From JALYJG01 sp033763555 (GTDB lineage: Bacteria > Pseudomonadota > Alphaproteobacteria > UBA9219): DNA of 64,000 nt. The stretch is from the NCBI GenBank assembly GCA_033763555.1, contig JANRKK010000039.1:1-64000 (forward strand), written 5' to 3'. This document shows, in pieces, positions 24,218 to 31,672 of this stretch (position 1 is its first letter; each line of letters starts with the position of its first letter). The position numbers and the translations under genes were made by a program. The notes beneath the pieces are model-generated. The model ran no database searches and was not told the DNA's origin. It worked only from the letters and a program-made list of their open reading frames with translations.

Positions 24218-24984
24218 TGTCGCGCTCCTTTATCGGACTTGTGTTTTTGATCGCTGCGCTCGCGCTGCCCGCTCTCGCCAGCGAAAATGCCCAGCATCCC
24301 CATGCGCCGCCCTCGGGCTGGCCACATCACGGCGTGGCCGGAACCTACGACCGTGCGGCTCTGCAGCGCGGCTTTCAGGTTTATAAGCAGGTCTGCGCTA
24401 CCTGCCACAGCATGAAGCATCTGGCCTACCGCCATCTGGCCGAAATCGGATTCAACGAAGCCGAGGTCAAGGCCCTCGCCGCGGAATATAACGTCACGGA
24501 CGGCCCGAATGATGAAGGCGAAATGTTCCAGCGCCCGGCGCGACCTTCGGATTTCTTCGTGAAGCCCTACCCGAATGACCAGGCAGCGCGCGCGGCCAAC
24601 AATGGCGCTTTGCCGCCCGATTTGTCGCTGATCATTAAGGGACGCGAAGGCCATGAGGATTACATCTATTCGCTTCTGACAGGCTATGGCCAAACGCCAC
24701 CTGCCGAAGAAAAGATTGCGCAGGGCATGTCCTACAATCCGTATTTTGCAGGCCATCAGATTGCCATGCCGTCTCCCCTGGTTGAAGGCGCCGTGACCTA
24801 TGCCGACGGCACAGCGGCGAGCGTCGAGCAGATGTCCAAGGATGTAACGCAATTCCTGACCTGGGCGGGCGAGCCGCGCATGGAAATCCGTAAGCAGACG
24901 GGGATCAAGACGCTTCTATTTCTGGTTGTCTTTGCGGGTGTTTCCTATGGCGTAAAGCGCAGAATCTGGAAAAAATTACGTTAA
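24217..24984 (+). CDS. petC: Cytochrome c1 subunit of the bc1 complex
   Basis: Cytochrome c1 (255 residues) has a cleavable signal peptide (LPALAS), one covalent heme site C60ATCH (QVCATCHSMKHLAYRHL), the ARAANNGALPPDLSLI segment and the sixth-ligand Met region (ALPPDLS...IAMPSPL). A single C-terminal transmembrane helix (IKTLLFLVVFAGVSYGV) anchors it, followed by a basic tail. It overlaps petB by one base (ATAATG). Nothing terminator-like with a good T-run was seen in the 112 bases that follow. Confidence 0.96.
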   Translation: MSRSFIGLVFLIAALALPALASENAQHPHAPPSGWPHHGVAGTYDRAALQRGFQVYKQVCATCHSMKHLAYRHLAEIGFNEAEVKALAAEYNVTDGPNDEGEMFQRPARPSDFFVKPYPNDQAARAANNGALPPDLSLIIKGREGHEDYIYSLLTGYGQTPPAEEKIAQGMSYNPYFAGHQIAMPSPLVEGAVTYADGTAASVEQMSKDVTQFLTWAGEPRMEIRKQTGIKTLLFLVVFAGVSYGVKRRIWKKLR

Positions 24985-25096
24985 ATCCCTCCTATTTTCC
25001 CTTGTTTTACAGGGGTTTCCCAAGCCTTCTTCTTTGGTTACTTATGCAACCCAAAGGTAAGTTTTCCGTAAGATTCTCCCGTTATCCTTAAGAGTT

Positions 25097-25648
25097 ATGA
25101 CAGTCGCATCTGACGACATACTGAATTTTTGGATTTATGTGGTCCGCCGTGACCGCTGGTTCAAAGAGGATGCCGCCCTGGACGCCACCATCCGTGAGCG
25201 TTTCCTGCCTGCCTATGAGCAAGCTGCAAAAGGCGAGCTCAAGTCATGGGAGGAAACACCGGAAGGTATGCTGGCGCTTATGCTGCTGCTTGACCAGTTT
25301 CCGCGCCGCATGTTCCGTGGCACATCGCGCGCGTTTGAGACGGACGAGCTGGCCGTGGAGTTGGCGCGCACTGCCATCATCCGCCATTTCGATGACCGCA
25401 TCGATAAGCAATATAAATTTCTTTTCTATCTGCCCTTCCTGAATTCCGAGAGCCTCGGCGATCAGCGCCTCGCGCTGTTCTATATCCGGGAGCGGACAAA
25501 GGAAAATGAATGGCTCAATCTCGCGGAAAAGAGTTTTGACATCGTGCAACGCTTCGGCCGCTTCCCGCAGCGCAACCCTATCCTGGGCCGCGAACCGACA
25601 GATGAAGAAGCCGCTTTCCTCAAGCAGGTCGTCGGCGGCAGCGCCTAG
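25097..25648 (+). CDS. DUF924 family protein
   Basis: The 183-residue protein matches PF06041 (DUF924, YmdB/TPR-like group): ILNFWIYVVRRDRWFKEDAALD at the start, the strongly conserved ALMLLLDQFPRRMFRGTSRAFETD block, FLFYLPFLNSESLGDQ and FGRFPQRNPILGREPTDEE at the end. Members are all-helical cytoplasmic proteins of unknown function, often annotated as transmembrane by mistake. It stands alone between the pet operon and a convergent gene whose stop it overlaps by four bases. Confidence 0.88.
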   Translation: MTVASDDILNFWIYVVRRDRWFKEDAALDATIRERFLPAYEQAAKGELKSWEETPEGMLALMLLLDQFPRRMFRGTSRAFETDELAVELARTAIIRHFDDRIDKQYKFLFYLPFLNSESLGDQRLALFYIRERTKENEWLNLAEKSFDIVQRFGRFPQRNPILGREPTDEEAAFLKQVVGGSA

Positions 25649-26040
25649 CGCGACTCTTCAATAATTTTTCCTGTAAGCGTTTGGTAAGTCTGATGCGGAC
25701 GCAGGGTGATTTCCTGCACCTCGGCATTCGATGTATCCGTCCAGGCCAGCTTCGCTTCTCCTGGCCCAACATCAAGCACGCGTAAATCGGCGCGCTCGGT
25801 GGCAGGCGTCCACGCTTCGCCACGCAACCATAAGGTCCAATCCTGCGGGCCATAATACATCACGGCTCCCAAATGAATATCGCTGCCCGAGGCATCTTCC
25901 CGCGCCCTTTGCTCAGCCAGAACTTCGATCTGCTTGGCTTCTTCAGGCGTGAAGAAAAGCGAAGGCGGCAGATCGGCAGCAAAACTGGCTTTCGCCAGAA
26001 ACACCGATAACCCCAACAAGGAAAGCGCGCTTTTGTTCAT
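25645..26040 (-). CDS. Secreted protein of unknown function
   Basis: The 131-residue product has a signal peptide (cut likely after SFAA) and a mature domain of about 110 residues predicted to be beta-rich (IHLGAVMYYGPQDWTLWLRGEAW, then LRVLDVGPGEAKLAW). The 'YYGPQDWTLWLRG' pattern faintly recalls small periplasmic proteins of secretion or pilus systems, but I cannot assign a family. It lies nine bases downstream of the VanX-like gene, in the same orientation, so the two are likely co-transcribed. Confidence 0.6.
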   Translation of the reverse strand: MNKSALSLLGLSVFLAKASFAADLPPSLFFTPEEAKQIEVLAEQRAREDASGSDIHLGAVMYYGPQDWTLWLRGEAWTPATERADLRVLDVGPGEAKLAWTDTSNAEVQEITLRPHQTYQTLTGKIIEESR

Positions 26041-26049
26041 GCCTGAGCC

Positions 26050-26763
26050 TTACACCAAATCCGCACGGCCATAAATGGCCTCGACCTGAGAGCCCGGATT
26101 TGCTTGCCTTTCATGCCATGCGGCGGACTGATCCCCTTTGGAAAAATGCCACCATTCATCGGACGCCCGGTAGAAACCCTGCGCCGCCATAATCGCATTC
26201 AAAAGCTTCCGGTTGGCATCGGCCTGTCGGCTTGCTGCATCCGGTGCAGCGGCAAAGTAATCCGGGTTGGAGCGGTCGGAATTCTCATCAATCGGCGAGC
26301 CCATATCGACTTCTTTGCCTTTTTCGTCGGCCAACGTCAGATCGATAGCAGCACCCGTACTGTGCGGCGGCGGCGTTGTGGGGGCCTCGCTGGGAATGCC
26401 CCAGAGCCGGAAAACGCCCTTGGACAGCCTTTCCCGGTCAGCCGCCGAAAGCTTGTGGAGATCCAGCCCTTCGGCTTGCGCCAAAAGCCCGTATTCCCGC
26501 TCGACCATGAAGGCTTGCACGGCATTCGGCCGATAAGCGTCAAAAACCATAATTTTCCAGCCAGGGCGATGCTCCTGAAGCATCCTCTGGGCTTGCTCCA
26601 GAGCTTTCAGAACCCCCTGCCGCAGCATCCAGGGCGAAGCCCCGCCATAGGGCGCGCCCAAGGCCATATAGGCATGCGGGTCAAAAAAGATGAAAAGCCC
26701 CTTTGGAATGGCCACCAAAGGCTCCCCGCACTCCCTGATTGGTATTGTCCGGTAGGGTTTCAT
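26050..26763 (-). CDS. D-alanyl-D-alanine dipeptidase, VanX-like (peptidase M15D)
   Basis: A 237-residue zinc dipeptidase of the VanX/DdpX family. Zinc ligands and catalytic residues are in place: PHSTGAAIDL (His and Asp ligands) and the EWWHF motif (catalytic Glu and third ligand His), with the substrate Arg in FDAYRPNAVQ. No signal peptide is seen, so it should act in the cytoplasm, releasing D-Ala from recycled wall dipeptides. The window has no vanA- or vanH-type partners and no vancomycin cluster, so a housekeeping recycling role is more likely than resistance. Confidence 0.88.
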   Translation of the reverse strand: MKPYRTIPIRECGEPLVAIPKGLFIFFDPHAYMALGAPYGGASPWMLRQGVLKALEQAQRMLQEHRPGWKIMVFDAYRPNAVQAFMVEREYGLLAQAEGLDLHKLSAADRERLSKGVFRLWGIPSEAPTTPPPHSTGAAIDLTLADEKGKEVDMGSPIDENSDRSNPDYFAAAPDAASRQADANRKLLNAIMAAQGFYRASDEWWHFSKGDQSAAWHERQANPGSQVEAIYGRADLV

Positions 26764-26780
26764 GCCTTAAACATGGCAGG

Positions 26781-26918
26781 ATGGAAGCCAAACAGCAAAC
26801 CCGGCCTCCCGCCTATTCGGCGGAACGCGAAAGCCGCGTCGCTGCCGCGTTGCGTGAAAATCTGCGCAAACGCAAAGCGCAACAGCAGGCGAAGACCGGA
26901 CAAAAAACGAAAGACTGA
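26781..26918 (+). CDS. 45-residue basic small protein upstream of dcd
   Basis: A short ORF starts at ATG 26781 behind GGCAGG and stops three bases before the dcd start, so it is likely the first gene of the dcd transcript. The product is helical and strongly basic (LRENLRKRKAQQQAKTGQKTKD). Similar tiny basic proteins are common in alphaproteobacteria; their function is unknown. It runs divergently from the VanX-like gene. Confidence 0.6.
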   Translation: MEAKQQTRPPAYSAERESRVAAALRENLRKRKAQQQAKTGQKTKD

Positions 26919-26921
26919 TTT

Positions 26922-27506
26922 ATGCCCGTGATGCCCGATCATTGGATACGCAAGATGGCCACTGAGACAGGCATGATCACGCCGTTCGAGGAAAAGCTGC
27001 AGCGCAAGGGCGTGATTTCCTACGGCCTTTCCTCCTACGGCTATGACGCGCGCGTGGCGGACGAGTTTAAAATTTTTACGAATGTCGATAACGCCATCGT
27101 CGATCCAAAAAACTTTTCAGACGACAGCTTCGTCAACCGCAAGACCGATATCTGCGTTGTGCCGCCAAATTCTTTTGTGCTGGCGCGCACGGTTGAACGT
27201 TTCAAAATTCCGCGCAACATTCTGGTGATCTGTCTCGGCAAATCGACCTATGCGCGCTGCGGGTTGATCGTCAATGTCACGCCGCTGGAACCGGAATGGG
27301 AAGGCCATGTGACGTTGGAGTTTTCTAATACCACGCCCCTGCCCGCAAAAATCTATGCCAATGAAGGCGTCTGCCAGTTCTTGTTCCTCAAGGCCGACAG
27401 CGAATGTGAAGTTTCCTATGCCGACCGCGGCGGAAAATATATGGGTCAACAGGGCGTAACGCTGCCTCGCATGGAAAAAGAAATTAAACAAATCAAAACA
27501 GGTTAG
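26922..27506 (+). CDS. dcd: dCTP deaminase
   Basis: Dcd (194 residues) deaminates dCTP to dUTP for dTMP synthesis. Recognisable parts are SYGLSSYGYDARVADEFKIF, the LGKSTYARCGLIVNVTPLEPEWEGHVTLEFSN active-site stretch (Ser, Arg and the catalytic Glu) and the C-terminal DRGGKYMGQQGVTLPR. Length is standard for the trimeric monofunctional enzyme. The start may be M1 or M4; three bases separate it from the preceding small ORF, and the transporter gene starts three bases after its stop. Confidence 0.96.
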   Translation: MPVMPDHWIRKMATETGMITPFEEKLQRKGVISYGLSSYGYDARVADEFKIFTNVDNAIVDPKNFSDDSFVNRKTDICVVPPNSFVLARTVERFKIPRNILVICLGKSTYARCGLIVNVTPLEPEWEGHVTLEFSNTTPLPAKIYANEGVCQFLFLKADSECEVSYADRGGKYMGQQGVTLPRMEKEIKQIKTG

Positions 27507-27509
27507 CCC

Positions 27510-28181
27510 ATGGAACACAAAACCTATCGTTTCCTTCCTCTTATAACCGGAATTTTTACAGCAACTTTGCTGGTCTCACACACAATCGGTAGCAAGATTA
27601 TGGTGTTTGGCCCCCTGACATTCTCGGTTGCCCTTATCATTTTTCCACTGAGCTATCTAGCTAACGACATCCTGACCGAAGTCTACGGCTATAAAACTTC
27701 CCGTAAAGTCATATGGACAGGATTTGCCGCATCTTTGCTCATGGTTCTTTGCTATCAAGCGGCACTGGCAATCCCCGGCGCCCCTTTTTGGAATGATCAA
27801 AGTGCTTTTGAAACAGTGCTTGGTGGCACACCCCGTCTGGTCGCCGCCTCTATGACCGCATACTTCATGGGCGAATTCTGCAATTCCTATGTACTCGCCA
27901 AGATGAAAGTCAAAATGAAAGGTAAAATCGTAGGCTTCCGGTTTGTTGCTTCAACCGTTGTTGGCGAGTTTATTGATTCCATAACTTTCTTCCCTTTGGC
28001 CTTTTACGGGGTCATATCCAACAATGTCCTGATATCCGCTATTTTATCGGGATGGGTGTTTAAAGTTATATGGGAGATTGTAGCGCTTCCTGTAACTTTG
28101 CCTTTCGTACGCTATCTCAAGCGCGCGGAGCATGAAGACTATTACGATAAAAATACCAACTTTAACCCCTTCAGATTTTAA
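27510..28181 (+). CDS. yhhQ: Queuosine-precursor transporter (YhhQ / DUF165)
   Basis: This 223-residue inner-membrane protein matches the YhhQ (VUT) family, importers of the queuosine precursors preQ0/preQ1. It has about six transmembrane helices and the typical FPLSYLANDILTEVYGYKTSRKVIW block, RLVAASMTAYFMGEFCNSYVLAKMK and VGEFIDSITFFPLAFYG. The gene has a lower GC content than dcd and murA on either side. It belongs to the dcd-murA run by spacing (3 and 17 bases). Confidence 0.9.
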   Translation: MEHKTYRFLPLITGIFTATLLVSHTIGSKIMVFGPLTFSVALIIFPLSYLANDILTEVYGYKTSRKVIWTGFAASLLMVLCYQAALAIPGAPFWNDQSAFETVLGGTPRLVAASMTAYFMGEFCNSYVLAKMKVKMKGKIVGFRFVASTVVGEFIDSITFFPLAFYGVISNNVLISAILSGWVFKVIWEIVALPVTLPFVRYLKRAEHEDYYDKNTNFNPFRF

Positions 28182-28198
28182 ACATCGGCAGGAACAAA

Positions 28199-29488
28199 AT
28201 GGACTCCATTCGCATACAGGGCGGCAAGCCGCTGCAGGGCAAAATTCATATCAGCGGTGCCAAGAATGCCGCTCTGCCCCTTATGTCCGCCTGTCTGTTG
28301 ACGGATGAAGCGCTGACGCTCAGCAATGTGCCGCACCTGGCCGATATTGCGACGATGGCCAATTTGCTGGGCCAGCATGGCGTCAGCCTTGGCCTGAATG
28401 GCCATCATCCCAGGCAAGGCTACACAGGCCGCGCGGTTGAGTTGAAGGCTGAAAAAATCTCCAACATCACAGCGCCCTATGAATTGGTGCGCAAAATGCG
28501 CGCGAGCATTCTGGTTCTTGGCCCGCTGCTGGCGCGTTGCGGCGAAGCAAAAGTTTCCCTGCCCGGCGGCTGCGCCATCGGCACACGCCCCGTTGATCTG
28601 CATATTCAGGCGCTGGAGAGACTCGGCGCTCAGGTCACACTGGATAACGGCTATATCCACGCGCATGCGCCCAAAGGTTTAACCGGAGCGGAAATCATAT
28701 TCCCCATGGTCACCGTGACGGGTACCGAAAATATTATGATGGCGGCCTGCCTCGCCAAAGGTGAAACCACCATCGTCAACGCCGCGCGCGAACCGGAAGT
28801 GATTGACCTTGCGGAATGCCTCGTGGCTATGGGTGCGCAGGTCGAGGGCATCGGCTCCGACAAGTTGCATATCATCGGTAAAGACAGGCTGCACGGCGCG
28901 AACCATAACGTTGTCGCCGACCGTATCGAGACAGGTACTTTCGCCATGGCTGCCGCGATTACCGATGGCGATGTGGAGCTGATCGGCGGCCGCATGGCTC
29001 ATCTGCACAGCGTGGTCCGCTTGATGGGCGAAGCCGGAGTCAGCATTGAAGAAACACCAGACGGCCTGCGCGTACGCCGCGTGAACGGCTTGCACGGTGT
29101 CGATATGATGACAGAGCCTTATCCCGGATTCCCCACCGACCTGCAGGCGCAGATGATGGCGCTGATGTGCGTGGCACAAGGCGCTTCCATGATCACGGAA
29201 ACGATTTTCGAGAACCGCTTCATGCATGTGCCGGAACTGCGGCGCATGGGCGCGAACATCACGGTGCATAATGCTTCGGCCATGATCCGCGGCGTGCCCA
29301 AACTGACAGGCGCGCCTGTCATGGCCACCGACCTGCGCGCTTCAGTATCACTGGCGCTGGCAGGTCTTGCCGCTGAAGGCGAAACCCTCCTCAACCGCGT
29401 CTATCATCTCGATCGTGGCTATGAACGGCTGGAAGAAAAACTGGCTGCTTGCGGCGCAACCATCGAACGCATCCGACAGGCGGCATGA
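28199..29488 (+). CDS. murA: UDP-N-acetylglucosamine 1-carboxyvinyltransferase
   Basis: MurA (429 residues) transfers enolpyruvate to UDP-GlcNAc, the first committed step of peptidoglycan synthesis. The start KISGAKNA-type motif (IHISGAKNAALPLM) binds substrate; Cys125 in PGGCAIGTRP is the catalytic, fosfomycin-reactive cysteine; and the C-terminal DLRASVSLALAGLAAEGET and YHLDRGYERLEEKL are canonical. It uses the UDP-GlcNAc made by GlmS/GlmU encoded elsewhere in this window. Its stop overlaps the start of the DUF2948 gene (ATGA). Confidence 0.97.
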   Translation: MDSIRIQGGKPLQGKIHISGAKNAALPLMSACLLTDEALTLSNVPHLADIATMANLLGQHGVSLGLNGHHPRQGYTGRAVELKAEKISNITAPYELVRKMRASILVLGPLLARCGEAKVSLPGGCAIGTRPVDLHIQALERLGAQVTLDNGYIHAHAPKGLTGAEIIFPMVTVTGTENIMMAACLAKGETTIVNAAREPEVIDLAECLVAMGAQVEGIGSDKLHIIGKDRLHGANHNVVADRIETGTFAMAAAITDGDVELIGGRMAHLHSVVRLMGEAGVSIEETPDGLRVRRVNGLHGVDMMTEPYPGFPTDLQAQMMALMCVAQGASMITETIFENRFMHVPELRRMGANITVHNASAMIRGVPKLTGAPVMATDLRASVSLALAGLAAEGETLLNRVYHLDRGYERLEEKLAACGATIERIRQAA

Positions 29489-29910
29489 CCGAAAAGCGAT
29501 TGAAGCTGAAGGCCAGGGACGCCGAGGACATCCAGGTTATTTCCGCCGTCCTGCAGGATTCCATCGCGCCCGTCTGCGATATGATTTACCGCCCCGAAGA
29601 GAAAAACTTCATCATGGTGGTGCATCGGCTGCGGCGCGAAGGCGATGCGGCACAGGGGTTGGAGCGCATCTGCTGCGCCGTGAACATCAAGGGCGTCGAA
29701 AGCGCCCAGATGCAGAATATCGACCTCCATCAGCAGGAGCGCATGCTAGACCTGCTGGCCGCCCTGCCGGAAGGGCAGTCCCTTCAGTTTGTGTTCGCTG
29801 GAGGGCCGAAAATAAAGCTTCAACTGAGTGATTGGGCGATGATTGTCGAGGATTTTGGCGAAAGCTGGCCAGCTTCCTGCAACCCCTGCCATGAGGCCGA
29901 AAGCGCCTGA
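29485..29910 (+). CDS. DUF2948 family protein
   Basis: The 141-residue protein matches DUF2948: LKLKARDAEDIQVISAVLQDSIAPVCDMIYRPEEKNFIMVVHRLR, an insert, then VKIKGV-like strand and a C-terminal LQLSDWAMIVEDFGESWPA. The family is found downstream of murA and hisD in many alphaproteobacteria and has no known function. The ATG at 29485 overlaps the murA stop by four bases, so translational coupling with murA is expected. Confidence 0.85.
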   Translation: MTEKRLKLKARDAEDIQVISAVLQDSIAPVCDMIYRPEEKNFIMVVHRLRREGDAAQGLERICCAVNIKGVESAQMQNIDLHQQERMLDLLAALPEGQSLQFVFAGGPKIKLQLSDWAMIVEDFGESWPASCNPCHEAESA

Positions 29911-30022
29911 AAAACCCCGGATTCCGTCAAAATATCGCCATACTTAGCGGGCTTGATGTCTTCCCGAAGAGGCCTTAGGGTCTCAGAAACCGTACACCTC
30001 CCACTAACCAGAAGGGTTTTCC

Positions 30023-30886
30023 ATGTCGAAAAGGATTCTTCTTGCCGCCGCTTTGATGCTTGGCGCTTCCTCTGTTCCGGCGCTGGCCGCCGACGCCCCC
30101 AAGGGCGGCGACCCCGTTATCGGCCGCGTCAATGGCCAGGAAATTCACCGCTCGGATTTCATCCGCCAGTTGCAGATGATGGGCACGCAGGCGCAACAGC
30201 TGCCGCCGCAAATGCTTTATCCGCAAGTTCTGCAAAAAATGATCGCCACACGCCTCGTCTCGGCGCAGGGCTATGCGCAGAAGCTGCAGGATGACAAGGA
30301 CGTGAAGGCGCAACTGAAGGAAGCTGAAGCGCAGATCGTCGCGGAAGCCTATGTCCGCCGGACGATTCAGCCTAAGATCACCGAAGCCAAGATCAAGGAA
30401 CGCTACGAACAGCTGTCCTCCAAGTTCAAGCCGGAAGATGAAATTCGCGCGCGTCACATTCTGGTACAGACTGAAGACGAAGCTAAAACTGTCCTCAAGC
30501 AGTTGAAGGACGGCGCGGACTTCGCCAAGCTGGCTGAAGAAAAGTCGAAAGACAAAGGCTCAGCCAAGCAGGGCGGCGATCTCGGCTACTTCCCGCGTGG
30601 CGCGATGGTCAAGGCTTTCGCCGATGCCGCTTTTGCCATGAAGGCAGGCGAGCTGAGCGACAAGCCTGTGAAAACCGAATTTGGCTATCACATCATCAAG
30701 GTTGAAGATAAGCGCAAGTCGGCCCCGCCGCCGATCGCCGAAGTGCGCGACCAGATCGCCAACCAGCTGGGCCAGGAATTGACGAACGAATTGGTCAAGG
30801 GCCTGGAAGCCAAGGCGAAGGTCGAGAAGTTCAATATCGATGGCTCACCGATGAAGACAGCCAGCGACTCCAAAGCCAAGGAGTAA
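30023..30886 (+). CDS. Periplasmic parvulin-type peptidyl-prolyl isomerase
   Basis: A 287-residue exported PPIase with a signal peptide (LMLGASSVPALAA), an N-terminal SurA-like helical chaperone domain and one parvulin (Rotamase) domain at about residues 135-235: IRARHILVQTEDEAKTVLKQLKDGADFAKLAEEKSKD ... GGDLGYFPRGAMVKAFADAAFAMKAGELSDKPVKTEFGYHIIKVED. It probably assists outer-membrane protein folding, as SurA or PrsA does. A good Shine-Dalgarno is not obvious (AAGGG). It is followed by a clear terminator. Confidence 0.9.
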   Translation: MSKRILLAAALMLGASSVPALAADAPKGGDPVIGRVNGQEIHRSDFIRQLQMMGTQAQQLPPQMLYPQVLQKMIATRLVSAQGYAQKLQDDKDVKAQLKEAEAQIVAEAYVRRTIQPKITEAKIKERYEQLSSKFKPEDEIRARHILVQTEDEAKTVLKQLKDGADFAKLAEEKSKDKGSAKQGGDLGYFPRGAMVKAFADAAFAMKAGELSDKPVKTEFGYHIIKVEDKRKSAPPPIAEVRDQIANQLGQELTNELVKGLEAKAKVEKFNIDGSPMKTASDSKAKE

Positions 30887-30900
30887 TCCGGCATAGTTTG

Positions 30901-30934
30901 AAAAGGCCTGGGACGGAAGTTCTGGGCCTTTTTT
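30901..30934 (+). terminator. Rho-independent terminator after the parvulin gene
   Basis: AAGGCC (30903-30908) pairs with GGCCTT with additional internal pairing, followed by TTTTTT (30929-30934). It sits about 15 bases after the parvulin stop. Confidence 0.7.
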
Positions 30935-30973
30935 CATGGGGTTACCTCTGCCGTTTGCCGTGCTACATGAAGC

Positions 30974-31672
30974 ATGTTATTGGCGAAGCCTCTCTCACAG
31001 CGCCCCTCAGCCAGCGCCATGAAACGCAAAAAATACCGTCCCCCTGCCCCAGCTAATGACGCCGAGATCAATGGCCTTGTCCAGCGCCTGAACCTGACGC
31101 TGAATGGCCCTCGCGGCAGCATTGTTACCTTCATCGCCGCCCGTTCGGGCGAAGGCACATCCACAGTGGCGCAGGACGCCGCCATGGCGCTGGCGGCGGA
31201 AACAGGCCGCAAAATCCTTTTGCTCGATGCCGGGCCGCTGGATGCCGAACGTTTCTGGTCTTACGGGCTCGATCCCTACAAAGGCATTGTCGAAATGATC
31301 GCCGCAGGACAGCCTATCACCGAGGCTATAAACCCCATCGAACGGAGCGTGCAGTTCGCCCGCTGGATGGGACGCGAAGAAAATCGCGGCTTGACCGGAA
31401 AGCTGGCGCATGACGATGCTTTCTGGAATTCCCTGCGTGAAGCTTTTGGCATTACGGTTATTGATGCTCCAGCACGGAATTATGCACCCGATGGCCTGGC
31501 CCTGGCAGCCCGGGCGGATGCCACAGTTCTGGTCGTCGAAGCGGAAGCTACACGCCAGCCTGTTGTTGAAAATCTGCGCGATACGTTGACCGCTGCAAGA
31601 GCAAAGATCGCGGGCGTGGTTTTGAACAAACGGCGTTTTTACATCCCGCGCAAGGTGTATGCGCGACTTTAA
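30974..31672 (+). CDS. MRP/CpsD-like P-loop protein with degenerate Walker A
   Basis: The 232-residue protein resembles the cytoplasmic ATPase domain of bacterial tyrosine kinases / exopolysaccharide co-polymerase partners (CpsD, Wzc C-terminus): FIAARSGEGTSTVAQDAAMALA is the P-loop region, KILLLDAGPLDAERF the Walker A' strand, and ITVIDAPARNYAPDGLALAARADATVLVVEAE the Walker B region. The canonical lysine of GxGK[S/T] is Thr (Thr62), and the C-terminus lacks a tyrosine cluster, ending in YIPRKVYARL. Whether it binds ATP is doubtful. No polysaccharide genes are adjacent. ATG 31019 is an alternative start. Confidence 0.7.
   Translation: MLLAKPLSQRPSASAMKRKKYRPPAPANDAEINGLVQRLNLTLNGPRGSIVTFIAARSGEGTSTVAQDAAMALAAETGRKILLLDAGPLDAERFWSYGLDPYKGIVEMIAAGQPITEAINPIERSVQFARWMGREENRGLTGKLAHDDAFWNSLREAFGITVIDAPARNYAPDGLALAARADATVLVVEAEATRQPVVENLRDTLTAARAKIAGVVLNKRRFYIPRKVYARL

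Noticed and set aside
26050..26763. A vancomycin-resistance gene
   Set aside because: Only the VanX-like dipeptidase is present; no VanH, VanA or two-component partners lie nearby, so wall recycling is the simpler reading.
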